Shown here piece after piece: positions 48,170 through 60,228 of a DNA stretch of 64,000 bases. The position numbers and the translations under genes are program-made. Origin of the DNA: Chlorops oryzae (lineage: Eukaryota > Arthropoda > Insecta > Diptera > Chloropidae); assembly GCA_020466095.1 (NCBI GenBank), contig CM035806.1:121135023-121199022 (forward strand). The letters are read 5' to 3'. The first letter of the stretch is position 1, and the number at the start of each line of letters is the position of its first letter. The notes under the pieces were generated by a model, which saw only the letters and a program-made list of their open reading frames with translations, did not search any database and was not told the origin of the DNA.

Positions 48170-50475
48170 TTAAAGTCAAAATCATATATAACTATATAGG
48201 GTAAGTGTACCAGTAGTCGGCAGTTTAACCTCTTTCTTCTTTTTGACTTAGTGCCATTTTAAATGTAGTAATGCTATTGAAATTATGTCAAGTAATTATT
48301 ATTCCGCAATTTTTATTGTTTGAGATACATTTGATTGGTTTTATATAGTTTATCTTAGACTCTAGTAATTTACTCATTTCTAAAAGAATTTTAAATTTTG
48401 TTTTAATTGATACGTTTATTTTTGCTCAGTAAGTAGTTTATAATTCACAATTTTTTCTGTTTTATTTTTTTAACTGTAGGCTTCTCATTTTTTTCCAATT
48501 TTCGTTTCTGTCTTTCGAGCTTCCTTGCTTGAATAGCTTCGGCCTTAGCAACTTTTTCATTTTCCTTAGCCTCGATATGCTCTCTCCACGCAAGAGCAGA
48601 TATAGCATTTGGAGCTTTGATTATGGCCTTTTTTTTGAAGTTGTTGGTGACGGACAATATAGGTGATTGTTAAAATTTGGTGACATGGAAGTTGCAGTAT
48701 TTTTAATTATCCTGATTCCTAAAGAAAATTTTAATAAAGAATATATGAAATAAGAAATGAAAAAGTAAATATATATAAACCATATATCACCTGCAGGTGG
48801 AGAACAGTTAATAGGTTGGTAGTTGTTTTGCTTTAGGACTTAATTTATTGGCGAGCAAGGGAGCATAAGATCTAAAGCTGATTGAATAGAGCTTTCATTC
48901 ACGCAAAAAGTGTTCAGCATCGGAGATGAGCAAGTAGAAGGCTTAAATTGGTTGGTCTTATTTTCTTTATTTTCAATATTGGTTTCGGGTGTTGATGGCA
49001 CTTCATTCGTAGTCTTTTCCAGTACTCCTTCTTCATTGAATACGTAGGTGCCAGACCGTACTGTAATATTTTGGAATATTTCAATATTGGGGCGTTCTTC
49101 TTTTTGCTTTAAGGCATCCATCTCTTCAACCACAACATCCGGATCAATACCACGTTCATGCAGTTTTAAAGCTATTTTGTGGATTATTCCAATAGCAATA
49201 TCGAAATCATTTTCTCCACATGTCTGCTCAGCTTTATGATACTCAGCGGCCAGTTCTTCCAACTGATTCTGAACACATTTGGAAAAATCGATATTGTCCG
49301 GATTAAAGGGATACAATCCACACTTTCGAAATCCGTTTTTTATAGCTTCTGCTATATTGAAATGGGAAAGAACCATATGTAGTAGAGTGCAGAAGTTTGA
49401 TTTTGAAATAACTTTTCCCAAATTTTCAGACTTTAGCTGCCATGTTCTGATAGATTTTTTCCATTCAGATTTTAGTGGCTTGAATACGCTTACGTCTGCA
49501 GGTTGCATTATGTGCGTTGTGTTAGGGGGAGCGCATACAAAATTATTTCGTTATCATGACAGAACTGGCTTAATTATTAGGTCAAATGGGACTTATGGCT
49601 GTCTACAAAAAGCAATATCGGCCGTTTAATATTTTCTTTACTCAACCAGTTATGAACTCCATTAGCTACGTATTCAAAAAAAGTTTCGGTCACCATCCAT
49701 CCTGTCTCCGATCTTCCAAGAAACCAGTTGTCTGGCAGACTGTTGATGACTTCTTTAGGGGGTCTGACATATGGAAAGACCACCATTGGATCTAGCGTTT
49801 TTCCACTTGCTGAGAAAACTAGTAGCACTGTGACCGTCTCCTTTTCGTTACCTCTTTGAATGGTGTAAACGTTGCGAGAGCCTTTTCGAGCCAGAACTTT
49901 TCCAGTTTTAGGGCACATACAAAAGCTGGTTTCATCACCATTATATATTCTAGATGGATCATCCAAAATATCGATAGCATTTTCCATAATGAGAAAATTT
50001 TTCAGTTCTAGAAACCACTTCCTGATGCCTTCTTCAGTTATGATAGCTCGAACCTTACTAATTCCTTCGATTCTCTAAGGGCTATGGAGGGATGGCGTTT
50101 CAAAAAATTTAAATACCATTTCCTTCCAGGACGACCATTCAAAAAAGGATTGCTTCGTCCATCTTCCTTAACGATTGCTTGAACAGTGTTTAGCAATTCA
50201 TCAGTTTTCAATGGAAACCCACACTTAGCAAGATCGAAAGACCATTTTACTAAACGCTCCTCTTCCGCCTATGATAAAATTGTTTGTGGTCCCATCTTTC
50301 TGGGACCTACAGAAACTCGGCCATGTAGTCTATCCTGTATGGTAGAACGTGGCACGCCATATTTTTTGCTTGCACCCAGAATAGATATCCCACCGTCTTT
50401 GATTTCATTTAGGGCGCTCTTTGACGACTCTTCATAGAGGCTGGTGGCAGGAGGACCTGGCTGGCCTCGGCCTAT

Positions 50476-53400
50476 ATGGCCCACGATGTAGAAGCAACCC
50501 CTCCCGTTTTAAGAGGACCCTTGGCGGAAGCAAAAATCATGGGCATTGGTGTGGTGGTGGGGGCTGATGCCAACGCGCACCACACAATATGGGGCAGCAC
50601 GGACACAAATGAAAGGGGTGAGTCACTTTTTGATTATTTATGTAACGAAAACGTAGGCATATGCAATAGGGGGGAAGAACCCACCTTCATAACAGCTAAC
50701 CGGAGAGAAGTGCTAGACATCACACTGACATCTCTTCTGGACGAAAATTTTGTTACTGACTGGAAGGTGCTGGAGGAACACTCCTTCTCCGACCATCGGT
50801 ATAAACAGTTCACTGTGAATGCTGGAACACAGCAGGTCAAGGTTCTGTCGTACAGGAACAACCGTAACACGAACTGGAAAACTTTTAGCGAGACTATTGG
50901 GCCTTTTCTGATAGACACTTCGCGAACACGTACTAACTCTGAGGAATTAGAGTGTATGACAGATAGTCTAACTACCACGCACAGGGAAGCTCACAATGTG
51001 GCCTGCTCTATAATCAAACGCTGTGGGAAATCTAAGCCGCACTGGTGGAATGAGGACATCGAATGCCTCAGAGCATCGTGCAGAAGGTTGTTTAATAGGG
51101 CCAAGAGCTCGAATGAAGCAGAGGACTGGCAGGTATACAGGGCTAGCCTTAGCATATATAAGACTGAGATTAGGAAATCTAAAAGGACTTCATGGAGGGC
51201 TTTCTGCGAATCAGTGGAAAGCAGTTCAGAAGCTACAAGATTTCGTAAAATTCTGTCAAAAAGAGCTCCTGCGATTGGTTATATTAAGACTGATAATGGC
51301 GGGTGGGCTACAAGTAGCGAGGAATCCCTCGAGTTTCTAATGGATAATCACTTTCCTCCAGCTCAGGAGCAAAGGACTAGTCTGATCCCATCGAACCTGG
51401 CGGAGGATAGTTTGCTGCTGTCGGATATAGTCAATGAAAACAGGATTATATGGGCTGTAAGATCCTTTCAGCCATATATAATAAATCACCTGGCCTAGAC
51501 GGTATTTTCCCTGCACAGCTACAGAAAACGCTCAGTATGGCGCTTAAGTGGCACCAGACGATCTTCACTGCCTGTGTCCGCCTGGGACACATCCCTAGGG
51601 GCTGGAAGATGACTAGGGTTGTTTTCATTCCCAAAGCGGGAAAAAGATCACACCTCACCTAAGGACTTTCGTCCCATTAGTCTCTCCTCTCTCCTGAAAA
51701 CCCTGGTGAGGCTTCTTGAGATATATATTAGGAACAAAGTTCCCAAAAGTAGGCTATCCAACTCCCAGCATGCATATACGAGGGGGAAGTCGGTGAATAC
51801 GGCTCTTTACTGCTTGAAAAATCAAGTGGAGGGCTCCTTGACTCACAAGGAGTTCTTACTGGGAGCCTTCCTAGACATTAAGGGAGCCGTTAATTACGTA
51901 CATCCGGAGGCCATCACAAGTTCTCTTGTTAGTCTGGGCATACCGGGCAGATTGGTCGAGTTGATTCATGAACTGCTTACGGACAGAACTGTCGTAGCGG
52001 AATGGGGAAGCTCGGTAAGGACGCGAAGGGTCAGAAGAAGAACTTCCCAAGGGGGAGTATTATCACCTCTTCTGTGGCTCATCGTAATGAACGGCCTCCT
52101 AGAAAGGCTTGATTCATATGGATGCCGCACGGTTGCCTATGCAGAAGATGTGGCGCTATTGGTAAGAGGAAAGCATTTAGACACCCTGAGTAGTCTAATG
52201 CACTCCTATCTAAAAATCGTGACAACCTGGGCCAGGGACGGTGGGCTTGCTGTTAATCCGAGCAAGACTGAACTGGTTCTTTTCACAAGGAAGCACGGAT
52301 TTCCGGGCACCATCTCTGGATGGTGTCCCCTTAACCGTCACAGACAACGTGAGATATTTGGGTCTTCTAGTTGATAGGAAACTAAACTGGGGGCCGGCGA
52401 TTGAAGAGCGCATTAGGAAGGCTGAGGTAGCGCTCTACTATTGCAAACAGGCCATTGGTAAGCGATGGGGGCTGTCCCCCAAAGCTGTGTACTGGATCTT
52501 CACTGTGGTGGCCAGACCCAGACCCATACCCATGGCTGTGCTGTCTGGTGGCCTGCGTTGAAGAAGACCTCGATTTGCAAAAAACTAGACAAGGTCCAAC
52601 GTTTAGCTCTCGTGGGTATCACGGGAGCACTTGGATCTACTCCCACGCTCGCCTTAAGTGCGATGTATGATGTCCCTTTTTAATCAGGACTTTCTGTCGG
52701 AAAGTCCTTTATTGATGTTTATGGAACATCAGTATTTTTTGGTGAAAAAGAAAGAGAAAAGTCTTTTTCTGGTGGCGGTTGCTACGCCTTATTTTTATTC
52801 TTAGGCGACTGGAACGCCTGGATTCAAGTTTGAACATTGAATGCATTCTTAGAGCTAAAAAATCTATATTTATATCATTTTTACATATGGTTCTTAGTTG
52901 CTATTTTTCGTTTGCTTATCTACGGTGTCGAATGGAAAAGGGTAACTTGGATTTTCCCAACTACCGGGGTCGTATTGCAAATGACACATGTACTGCAGTT
53001 GGTGCATTGTTCTTGCTTTGACCTTTTTTAGTGTTTGAGCAATAAAGTTGATTTGAGTCATCGTAAAATATGAGCATTGTTTGTAAGTGAAAGTAGTAAA
53101 AGAAAATAGCATAACTGCCTGTGGGAAATATCGCGTGAGTGACTTTAAGTGAGTGATTAATATGAATGCCAGTAGGGAATATTACTTAAGTGACTTTAAG
53201 TGACCGTTTGTCCATAACAGATGCTCAATATTATACATAGCGGCGAAACGAGTGGCTTTGACCACTGCTTTGCGTTTGAGGGAAGTTGGTGTAAGAAGTA
53301 GAACTACGAACGTACCAATGCCCGTTCTTTTGGGCGACATACCGGAGACTACGGACTACTGTGTACCAACGGTTAGTCTGGAAAAGCCCTTCCGGACTTC

Positions 53401-54298
53401 TATAACCTTGAGGGAGGACTGGAAGGGGGGTTACGTCCGGTATGAGGATCGTCTGACCTTCTTTACAGATGGTTCTAAATTGGAAGGTAGGGTTGGAGGA
53501 GGTGTTTTCTGTAAAATGCTCAATGTGAGTCTTAGTTTTAGACTCCCTGATCACTGTAGCGTCTTTCAGGCAGAAATAGCCGCAATTAGCGAAGCAGTTA
53601 GATGGCTGCGTCGGAACGTGATAACTCACACAAGAGTTAGTATTTTTACTGATAGTCAAGCAGCAATTAAATCACTCGACTCCTTTGTGGTCAATTCAAA
53701 ATCGGTCAATAAGTGTCTGTCCCTTCTCTCTGAGATGGGAAAGTACTTCCAAATAGAGATCGTATGGGTACCTGGACATAGCGATATTCCTGGGAACTAT
53801 ACAGCTGATGAGCTGGCCAGACACGGCACCACTTTGACGGCTCCACGAAAAGGCGAGCAAACAGAGGTTCCTCTTGCTACCTGTCGCCTTCTCATTGAGG
53901 AATGGGCCAACAGGTCCTTTCAAGAGAGATGGGAAAGCGGGGGCTTTTGTGAGAAACCTAGACTAACTTGGCCACGCATAGGGCATAAACGGACTGAGGA
54001 ATTACTCAGGATGTCAAAAACGCGTCTTTCGGTGACAGTCGGACTGTTGACCGGTCACTGTCTCATAGGTCCCAATGCCAGAAGGCTACGGGCACCTGCC
54101 TTCGATTTTTGCAGGAGTTGTCAGGATGAGGAGGAGGAGGAAACTCCTCAGCACCTTCTCCTGCACTGCCCAGCCTTTGCTAAACTGAGATTTAAAACCT
54201 TGCGATATTACTTCTTTCACTCCCTATCGGAACTCGGGGAACTCAACCCTGTGAGGATAGCAAGCTTTATTGAGCGAACAAAATGGTGTATTAAATAG
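50476..54298 (+). pseudogene. LINE ORF2 fragment (endonuclease, RT, RNase H), multiply broken
   Basis: The endonuclease part shows GADANAHHTIWGS and SDHRYKQF. RT words appear in several frames: RPISLSSLL, FLDIKGAVNYV, TSQGGVLSPLLW and AYAEDVALL. The last replaces the usual YADD box, so a catalytic Asp is changed to Glu. Frameshifts lie near 51475, 51640, 52295 and 52530, and an insertion of about 550 bases is at 52674-53225. The 3' part (53237-54298) is an open frame with RNase H words FFTDGSKLEGRVGGG, FQAEIAAIS, IFTDSQAAIKSL and YTADELARHG, and a Cys/His end CRSCQDEEEEETPQHLLLHC. No function is expected. Confidence 0.85.
52674..53225. other. Insertion of unknown origin within the LINE
   Basis: LINE coding similarity stops after SAMYDVP and resumes at AAKRVALTTALRLRE. 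About 550 bases of AT-rich sequence lie between. It contains a small hairpin near its start (GGACTTTC...GAAAGTCC, 52689-52707) and repeats of AAGTGACTTTAAGTGA (53135-53210). I could not define inverted ends or a TSD. Confidence 0.55.
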
Positions 54299-55113
54299 GT
54301 GTCCTGAATCCGTGGGTAACACAATGGACCTTCCTTGGTCTAAGTGCGCCACCTTCCTGGTGGGCGGCCCCTACAACCTAACCTAACCTAACCTAACCTA
54401 ACGACTCTTCGGAATACTTAGACATCACTCTTTTGCCTTGTGTGGTCATGTTAGAAATGCTCTGAAATTTATAAAATGCCAGAAGCCTTAAGGCTTTAGA
54501 TTTTTTAATTTTTTGCTATTTCCCATTAAATAAAATTTAAATTACAATTCGCTGCCGACAACAGGACTGCATTTATCCTAAGGTCGGCAGGTCATAAAGA
54601 GCTGATAATAAATTTTGCCGGCCACTAGGTAAACTCTATGGAAACTCATTTATTATTATTATTATTATTATTAGACTTTATTTCGAATTTTTGTATATAC
54701 ATAAAAACGGAAATAAAGATAATCAAAAGACTATGGCTCCATAGCCGTCAGTCTTCCCACAATAATACTTATACTAACATTCAAGTAATTCATTTCAATT
54801 TAACTCAGTTCAAATTTAATATATTCTTTTCTACCCCAGCTACTCATATTCACTTAAAATTAACCTTCTATATTTTAAGGCGTATACCAAATACCAGTAC
54901 AATTTTTTCCACCCATCTTCCCAGGTACCATTTAATGCACTTATAGTCTCTTCCTGGTCTAAGCACGCTTTACCATAGTATCTTAATCTGCATTATTGTT
55001 TCCTCTTCATTTAAGTTGCATAGTGTACATACTGTATTTGCACTTCTTTGATACCCATTAGCATTAAGATTTAAAATGTCACTTCTAGCTTTGAAAATAA
55101 GGCTTATCTTATA

Positions 55114-56330
55114 TTAGGTGTAGTAAAAAGAAATCCATTATTTTTGCATTAAATTGAGGGCTTTATTTAAGATAGTTAGAATGACCCGATTTAGGTCAAA
55201 TATGCGCCGTTTTGTTCGATAACTTGTTGCCATTTTAAAGGTAATTTCATTATGCCTCTCTCATAGAAGCCCTCGTTCCTATTAGCAAAAAATTGAGACA
55301 GTCGAATTTCAGAAGCCTCTCTTGAAGCGAATGTTTCACCAGCAAAATTGTTCGTCATGGACAGGAACTGATGGTAATCACTTGGTGCCAGGTCCGGACT
55401 ATAAGGTGGATGCAGAAGAACCTCCCAACCAAACTCCCGGAGCTTCTGGCGAGTCACTATCGATGTGTGTGGCCTGGCGTTGTCCTGATGGAACACAATT
55501 CCTCTCCTATTGGCCAAAGCTGGCCGCTTATGGTCGATTGCTTCCTTCAGACGGTCCAATTGTTGACAGTAGAGTTCCGAGTTAAGAGTTTTGCCGTATG
55601 GGAGCAGCTCATAGTAGATAATTCCCTGCCAATCCCACCAAACACACAGCAAAACCTTCCTGACCGTCAATCCTGGCTTGGCCACCGTTTCCGCCGGTTC
55701 ACCGTGTTTCGACCACGACCGTTTTCGCTTGACGTTGTCGTAAGTGACCCACTTTTCATCACCAGTCACCAACCGCTTCAGAAATGGGTCGATTTTGTTG
55801 CGGTTCAGCAGCGATTCGCAGATGAAAATTCGGTCTATGAGGTTTTTCTGCGTTAACTCGTGTGGCACCCATACATCGAGCTTCTTTGTGTATCCAGCCT
55901 TATTCAAATGGTTCCAAACGGTTTTTTGTGCAATCTTTAGCTCTTTTGCAATCGAAACAGTGCTAACATGACGGTCGGACTCGATAATTTCCATGATTTT
56001 ATCGACATTTTCGACAATTGGCCTTCCAGTGCATGGTGCATCCTTGACATCGAAGTTACCGGAACGGAATCGACGAAACCAAAATTGCGCATGATTGGCT
56101 GTTACAGTATCAGGTCCATAAACGCTATTCACATTTTCAACCGCCTGGCTTGCGTTTTCCCCCTTATCGAAGGAAAACTGTAAAATGTAGCGAATTTTCT
56201 CTTTGCTGATGTCCATCTTTGACAAGCTCTCAAACAAAACTGAATCAATCAATCAAAAAAGTGTCAAAAAAGCTATTTTAGTAGGAACTGTCATCTTTCT
56301 AATGCCCCCTAGCGGAACACGATCGGACTT
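55114..56330 (-). mobile_element. mariner element, TA target, one TIR visible
   Basis: Left end TTAGGTGTAGTAAAAAGAAA follows TA (55112-55113). It interrupts the LINE coding sequence. The matching TIR on the other side (about 56290-56340) is not recognisable, so the 5' end may be deleted or diverged; the right boundary is approximate. Confidence 0.78.
55191..56216 (-). CDS. mariner transposase, D,D34D type
   Basis: Cut-and-paste transposase targeting TA. From the ATG at 56214-56216 (MDISKEKIRYILQFSFDKGE) it is 341 aa, the usual size. An in-frame start at 56252 would add 12 residues. The N-terminus has two helix-turn-helix units (ASQAVENVNSVYGPD, then FWFRRFRSGNFDV; second unit VSTVSIAKELKIAQKTVWNH) and the linker WVPHELTQKN, the family's WVPHEL motif. 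Catalytic residues are visible as TGDEKWVTYDN (D1), FHQDNARPHTS (D2) and YSPDLAPSDYH (D3). In the last motif many mariners have F where this has Y. It resembles the cecropia/mellifera-like subfamilies. No stop or frameshift, so it could be functional, although its right TIR is not found. Confidence 0.92.
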   Translation of the reverse strand: MDISKEKIRYILQFSFDKGENASQAVENVNSVYGPDTVTANHAQFWFRRFRSGNFDVKDAPCTGRPIVENVDKIMEIIESDRHVSTVSIAKELKIAQKTVWNHLNKAGYTKKLDVWVPHELTQKNLIDRIFICESLLNRNKIDPFLKRLVTGDEKWVTYDNVKRKRSWSKHGEPAETVAKPGLTVRKVLLCVWWDWQGIIYYELLPYGKTLNSELYCQQLDRLKEAIDHKRPALANRRGIVFHQDNARPHTSIVTRQKLREFGWEVLLHPPYSPDLAPSDYHQFLSMTNNFAGETFASREASEIRLSQFFANRNEGFYERGIMKLPLKWQQVIEQNGAYLT

Positions 56331-59039
56331 ATACAACGCGAGATGCAGATAAATAACGCCATCTATTGGATGCTTGAATCTTCCCTAATGTATTCCATTC
56401 GCCTTTCCAAATTCAAATGCCTATAAAATCGGGAACTACTTGTTAAAGCTTTTTCTTTCCATTCACTTTTTGCTTCACGTTTTAGTTTTTCCAGTAGCTC
56501 CGTTCCTTTGATCAGCCATTCCGCTTCTGAAGTGTTCTCCCTAAACTCAATGCTGAACTTTTCTCCCAACCCGTTAATTTTTTGTGCCCAAAAAATATTT
56601 TTAGACAAAATAAGCATCGATAGCTTGTGCGGTAATCTTGTTGATTTGTACTTGAAAATTGTTTTAAATACGTATTCTATATGTAGATTCAGACTGTAGA
56701 AGTGATTTTCCTCTACGTTAGTTTCAAGTGCTAAGGTATAATTAGGCGTGCAGCTAGGTAGCTTTAAAATTCTTTTCAGGAAAAATCTTTGAAGTTTATC
56801 TACTTCCTCAAAGTACTGACAACCCCATATCTGTGCCGCGTATGTCTGTATGGATCTGCTTACAGTTTGAAAAAGCTTGTATTTAGATTTCAGCGAAATG
56901 GTTTTCTTGTTTAGAAAATAGTTCCACGATGAATTCACGCTGCTCTTAGCTTTTTGATTTCTATTTTCTACGTGTTTTTTGAAACTCATTTGAGGCGTTA
57001 GAATTACCCCAGATATCTAAATTCTGGCACACTTTTAATCTCTTCACCTTTAAAGAACCATTTTTCCTTTCCTGCTAGTCTCCCACCCTTTCTAAATACC
57101 ATCATCTCTGATTTCAATAGATTTAGTTCCATTTTCCATTCATCGCAGTAATCCTCCAAATTGCCTATCATACTCTGCATAACATTGACATCGTCAGCTA
57201 TAATGACTATGTCATCCGCATAGAGGAGTACCCTGACTATTTCACCGCCTACCGTTAAGCCACCTCCTAGATAGCTATGCAGGTCATTTAAATATAGCGT
57301 AAAAAGCGTCGGCGACAGTAAGCAACCTTGTTTAACTCCTGATACGGTCTCAAAAAAGTCCGATAGATCATTTCCTGTCCACACTGCGGATTTGGTATGG
57401 CTATATAACTTTTCAATAAGATCTACGAACTTTGTCGACACTCCCATACTTCGCAACTTGCGGAACAGATACTTTCTCGGTACTTTGTCAAAAGCCGCCT
57501 TGAAATCAATGAAGAAGGCAAAAACTTTCTTCCTTTCATCGAACTTCAAATGTACTATACTCGCTAAATTATAGATGTTGTCTATTGTTGAGTAATTTTT
57601 TCGAAATCCTGATTGGAATTCATTTAATATCTCCTTATATTCTATCCAATTTGTCAGTCTATCATTCAGTATACCCATTAGGATTTTCGCAATGCAATTT
57701 ATAAATGTAATTCCCCTGTAGTTGCATACATTATTTGGGTCACCTTTTTTGAAAATTGGGAAGATAATAGATGTAACGAACGCCTCACTTACTACACTCC
57801 CTGCTAAGATGGCATTGTAAGCATTTATTACTTCACATAAATATTCATCTGTAGTATTTTTGAAAAACTCATACGGAACTCGATCTATCCCCGGCGCTTT
57901 TTTATCCTTTGTCTTTTTTAATACTCTCTTTATCTCCTCTAAAGTAAATGGCTGATCTAAATACTCACTCTCTATATTTTGCACAAGCAAATTATCCGTG
58001 TTTAATTGGTCTTCAAAATTTAATAGGTTTTCGAAGTATATTTTAAAATTATTTGCCTCTACATTTTGGCCCACTTGGGGCTGGTGCCCTCTAATTTCCT
58101 TTGCTAGCTTCCACCATTGTTTACTATCCTGAACAGAATTTAGTTTCGCATCGATTTCTTGATAGTACTCGGTTTTTCTCTTTTTACATATATTAACATA
58201 ATGTTGCCTAGTTTCCAAATACTTGCTTTTATCTCTTATTTCATTAGTTTTTCTAAATATTTTGAGCATTTTGAAAGATTTTTGCCTTGCCCTGAGACAT
58301 TTAAAATTAAACCACAGCTCTGAACGTCATCGTTTTTTTCTTGCCCTCCTCTTCAGGCACAGATTTTTTTACCACTTCGATTAGGTCTTCTGCTGTTAGG
58401 TTATTCTTTTCGGCTTTTAGTCTGTTTAGTTGTGCATTTAATTCAGTATTATATCTTTGTTTATTTTTTTCCTTCCATGTAAGGCTGGGAACATCATTAA
58501 GGAACACTTTACTCAAATTTTGAGTGTAATCCGAGAAAACCAACACTTTACTAGTAGTCGGCACCCCCATGCCGACCATTGAAAACTATGAAAATTTTGT
58601 GTTCCTTATGGCGGCACTCAAAATAATTAAAAAGTTTTAGTTTTTTTTCAAATTTTTAGCTTTCATGACGAAATATAAGAAAATTGCAGTCTTTAAAACT
58701 CTTTTGGATCATAAAACATTTAAAGCTTTTATAAAAACTCACCTGTTTAAGTTTTTCTATGCACTATTTTTATTTTTGTTTTAAACAACACTACCGCACG
58801 TGTCCAAGCACTATCACTGAAATGAGGGCGAAATTTGATCAAACTACTCAGTTCGGTTGATTTAACCGTTACAGTTGAAGAGATGAATAAATTTTCGTGG
58901 AAGAGTTGTTGTTGTTTTGTACCAAAGCATCGCTTTTCTTATTAATTTGAGTTCAAAAAAAAATTGCCGACTTCTGGGTCATGCCGACTTCAGGCGCGTT
59001 TACCCTATGTCACTCAGGAGCCGTTTCTATTTTGGCTCT

Positions 59040-59230
59040 TTTCACCACGGTCTTGGGTACCATGGTCTTGGGTACCCACCACAATGAGCATTTTTCAATA
59101 AGGTACTCACCTAAAGTATTTCTCTCTCGCTCTTTATTTGCCTGCCGAGTAACATCTCTTTCTAACTGGCGCGAAATGTCCGGCCCAAAATCTATGAGAG
59201 TGACATATATAGTAATACATGGTCAAAATA
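59040..59230 (+). repeat. Dispersed repeat, copy 3 of 3
   Basis: GGTCTTGGGTACC is doubled at its start, followed by GGTACTCACC, CTTTCTAACTGGCGCGAAAT and GACATATATAG. It lies about 35 bases beyond the pogo right end. Confidence 0.75.
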
Positions 59231-59794
59231 TAGATTATTTTCGCTCATACCATGCAAATATGTTATGAGCGGGTTCTGCTGTGAGCATCAATAGGATTAA
59301 GAATGATAGAGATTTTCGTTTTTTTCCACCTCTTCCTTACCGCCCCAGCCTATTATGCGCAACGAAGCAATCGTTCAGGCGTTCCTTCTATATTATTACT
59401 TATTCTATGCAGAGCTGTAAATGAGTGACTCATTTTTGTTTTTTAATTCAAATGATTTTTAGAATTTTGAGTTAACTCTTTTCAACACAAGATTCGAGTT
59501 GAGTTAAAATTTGATTGCATTCTTTTGAATGAAAAAATTTGAATGAATTCAATTCGAGAAAAAAAATTTAAAGACTTCAAATTTGAGTTCACTCCCTGAC
59601 GAATTTAAAAATTTGAATGCACTCCTTTCTAAAAAAAATTTGAATGAATTAAAACTTGAGTTCACTCATCAATGAATTTAAAAAAGAATTTGAACTAATT
59701 TTTCCCATTCACTACTTGCTAGATTTATCAACTAGTAGGCTAAAACTCGTCTTCAAATATAATATATAATATTATATAGAAAAGAAATAGAAAT

Positions 59795-60228
59795 AGCGAA
59801 AGATGCTGTGGTTTACAATGGCTTGGATGAAGAGCACTTTATCCCAACTCCCAATGAAAATGACATATCAACTTACTTCAATTTCTCTCTAACTGGTAGG
59901 GGTTTTAGTATTTTGTTCAAAAATTAGATGCTATAGATTTTCCTCAAATATTTTTTAGAAACTTGTGAAGAAAAAAATACCTGGATCAGTATCTGATGGT
60001 GAATTTTTGGCTTATTTAGCAGATAAGTCGAAATCCTTATCTATGCTGGAAAAATATCCACTTGTAAAAAAGCTTTCCTTAAATACAATGCCCCACTACC
60101 GTCGTCAGCTGCCGTGGAAAGGCTTTTTTCGTACGTATCAATGCTCAATGCACCAAAGCGTGGGTCAACTTCAGATGATAATTTTCAAAAATTATTACTA
60201 CTCAAAGTAAATAATGCTTTAAAATAGA
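59795..60228 (+). pseudogene. hAT transposase C-terminal dimerisation remnant
   Basis: Fragment of the hATC dimerisation domain. Words in order are LEKYPLVKKLSLNTMP, then after a one-base frame slip near 60088, LPSSAAVERLFSYVSMLNAP and DDNFQKLLLLKVNNA, stop at about 60226-60228. An upstream piece (59800-59892, EIAKDAVVYNGLDEEHFIPT) may be a preceding exon with a GTAGGG donor and an acceptor near 59959. The catalytic domain and BED finger are missing, so it cannot act. Confidence 0.75.

Larger units (their letters stand above)
50434..54400 (+). mobile_element. 5'-truncated LOA/I-type LINE with (CCTAA)n tail, 10-bp TSD
   Basis: Flanked by identical ACGACTCTTC (50424-50433, 54401-54410). It entered the N-terminal coding part of the pogo transposase. 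The 5' end is inside the endonuclease domain; the 3' end carries five CCTAA units (about 54376-54400). It is related to the LINE at 40953-46348. Confidence 0.9.
48445..54449 (-). pseudogene. pogo/Tigger transposase (CENP-B/psq HTH plus DDE), decayed and LINE-split
   Basis: Reading on the - strand, the N-terminus (ATG near 54449, MTTQGKRVMSKYSEES) is separated by the LINE from its continuation at 50423, SKSALNEIKDGGISILGASK. The next words, YGVPRSTIQDRLHGRV, form a psq/pogo helix-turn-helix. A stop lies in frame near 50275. Frameshifts lie near 50080 and 49530, and two stops near 49575. The DDE core shows YNGDETSFCMCP (first Asp) and PILLFVDSHKSH (second Asp). The C-terminal part from 49508 starts MQPADVSVFKPLKSEWKKSI, typical of the family. 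A last basic piece, 48657-48445, is probably a downstream exon. With at least five lesions it is non-functional. Confidence 0.82.
54648..58540 (-). mobile_element. Second non-LTR retrotransposon (5'-truncated), AAT tail, hosting a mariner
   Basis: On the - strand, RT coding sequence runs 58317 to 56363 and continues beyond the mariner in 55110-54860. The 3' tail is an AAT repeat (54649-54671). Clade is uncertain; there is no RNase H, and the RT differs clearly from the LOA/I copies. The 5' end near 58540-58600 is approximate because pogo subterminal repeats begin there. Confidence 0.72.
54860..58579 (-). pseudogene. Non-LTR reverse transcriptase pseudogene, interrupted by mariner
   Basis: Segments in order on the - strand: 58579-58307 (linker after an endonuclease, WKEKNKQRYNTELNAQLNRL), a frameshift near 58317, then RT 58269-57004. 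RT words are KKAPGIDRVPYEFF, NYRGITFINCIAKI, FFIDFKAAFDKVPR, GVKQGCLLSPTLF and the active-site box LLYADDIVI. A one-base loss near 57006 shifts the frame, and 56989-56363 continues with the thumb region (YKLFQTVSRSIQTYAAQIWG). Past the mariner the C-terminus resumes with IFKARSDILNLNANG and CTLCNLNEEETI. It resembles CR1/L2-like or RTE-like RTs, but I do not assign a clade. Confidence 0.75.
48199..59005 (-). mobile_element. pogo/Tigger-type DNA transposon, broken open by nested LINEs and a mariner
   Basis: The left end GGGTAAGTGTACCAGTAGTC at 48199 has an imperfect complement ending at 59005 (GGGTAA, then AGTCGGCA, shared), both next to TA (48197-48198, 59006-59007). The subterminal word TGCCGAC(T/A)(T/A)C(T/A)GG occurs near 48213, 54547, 54583, 58551, 58968 and 58981, tying the far right segment to this element. 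The transposase pseudogene lies on the - strand. Insertions: LINE 50434-54400 and LINE 54648-about 58540, the latter with a mariner. Assigning the right end to this element is an inference. Confidence 0.65.

Noticed and set aside
55371..55856. 161-aa + strand ORF
   Set aside because: Antisense shadow of the mariner transposase.
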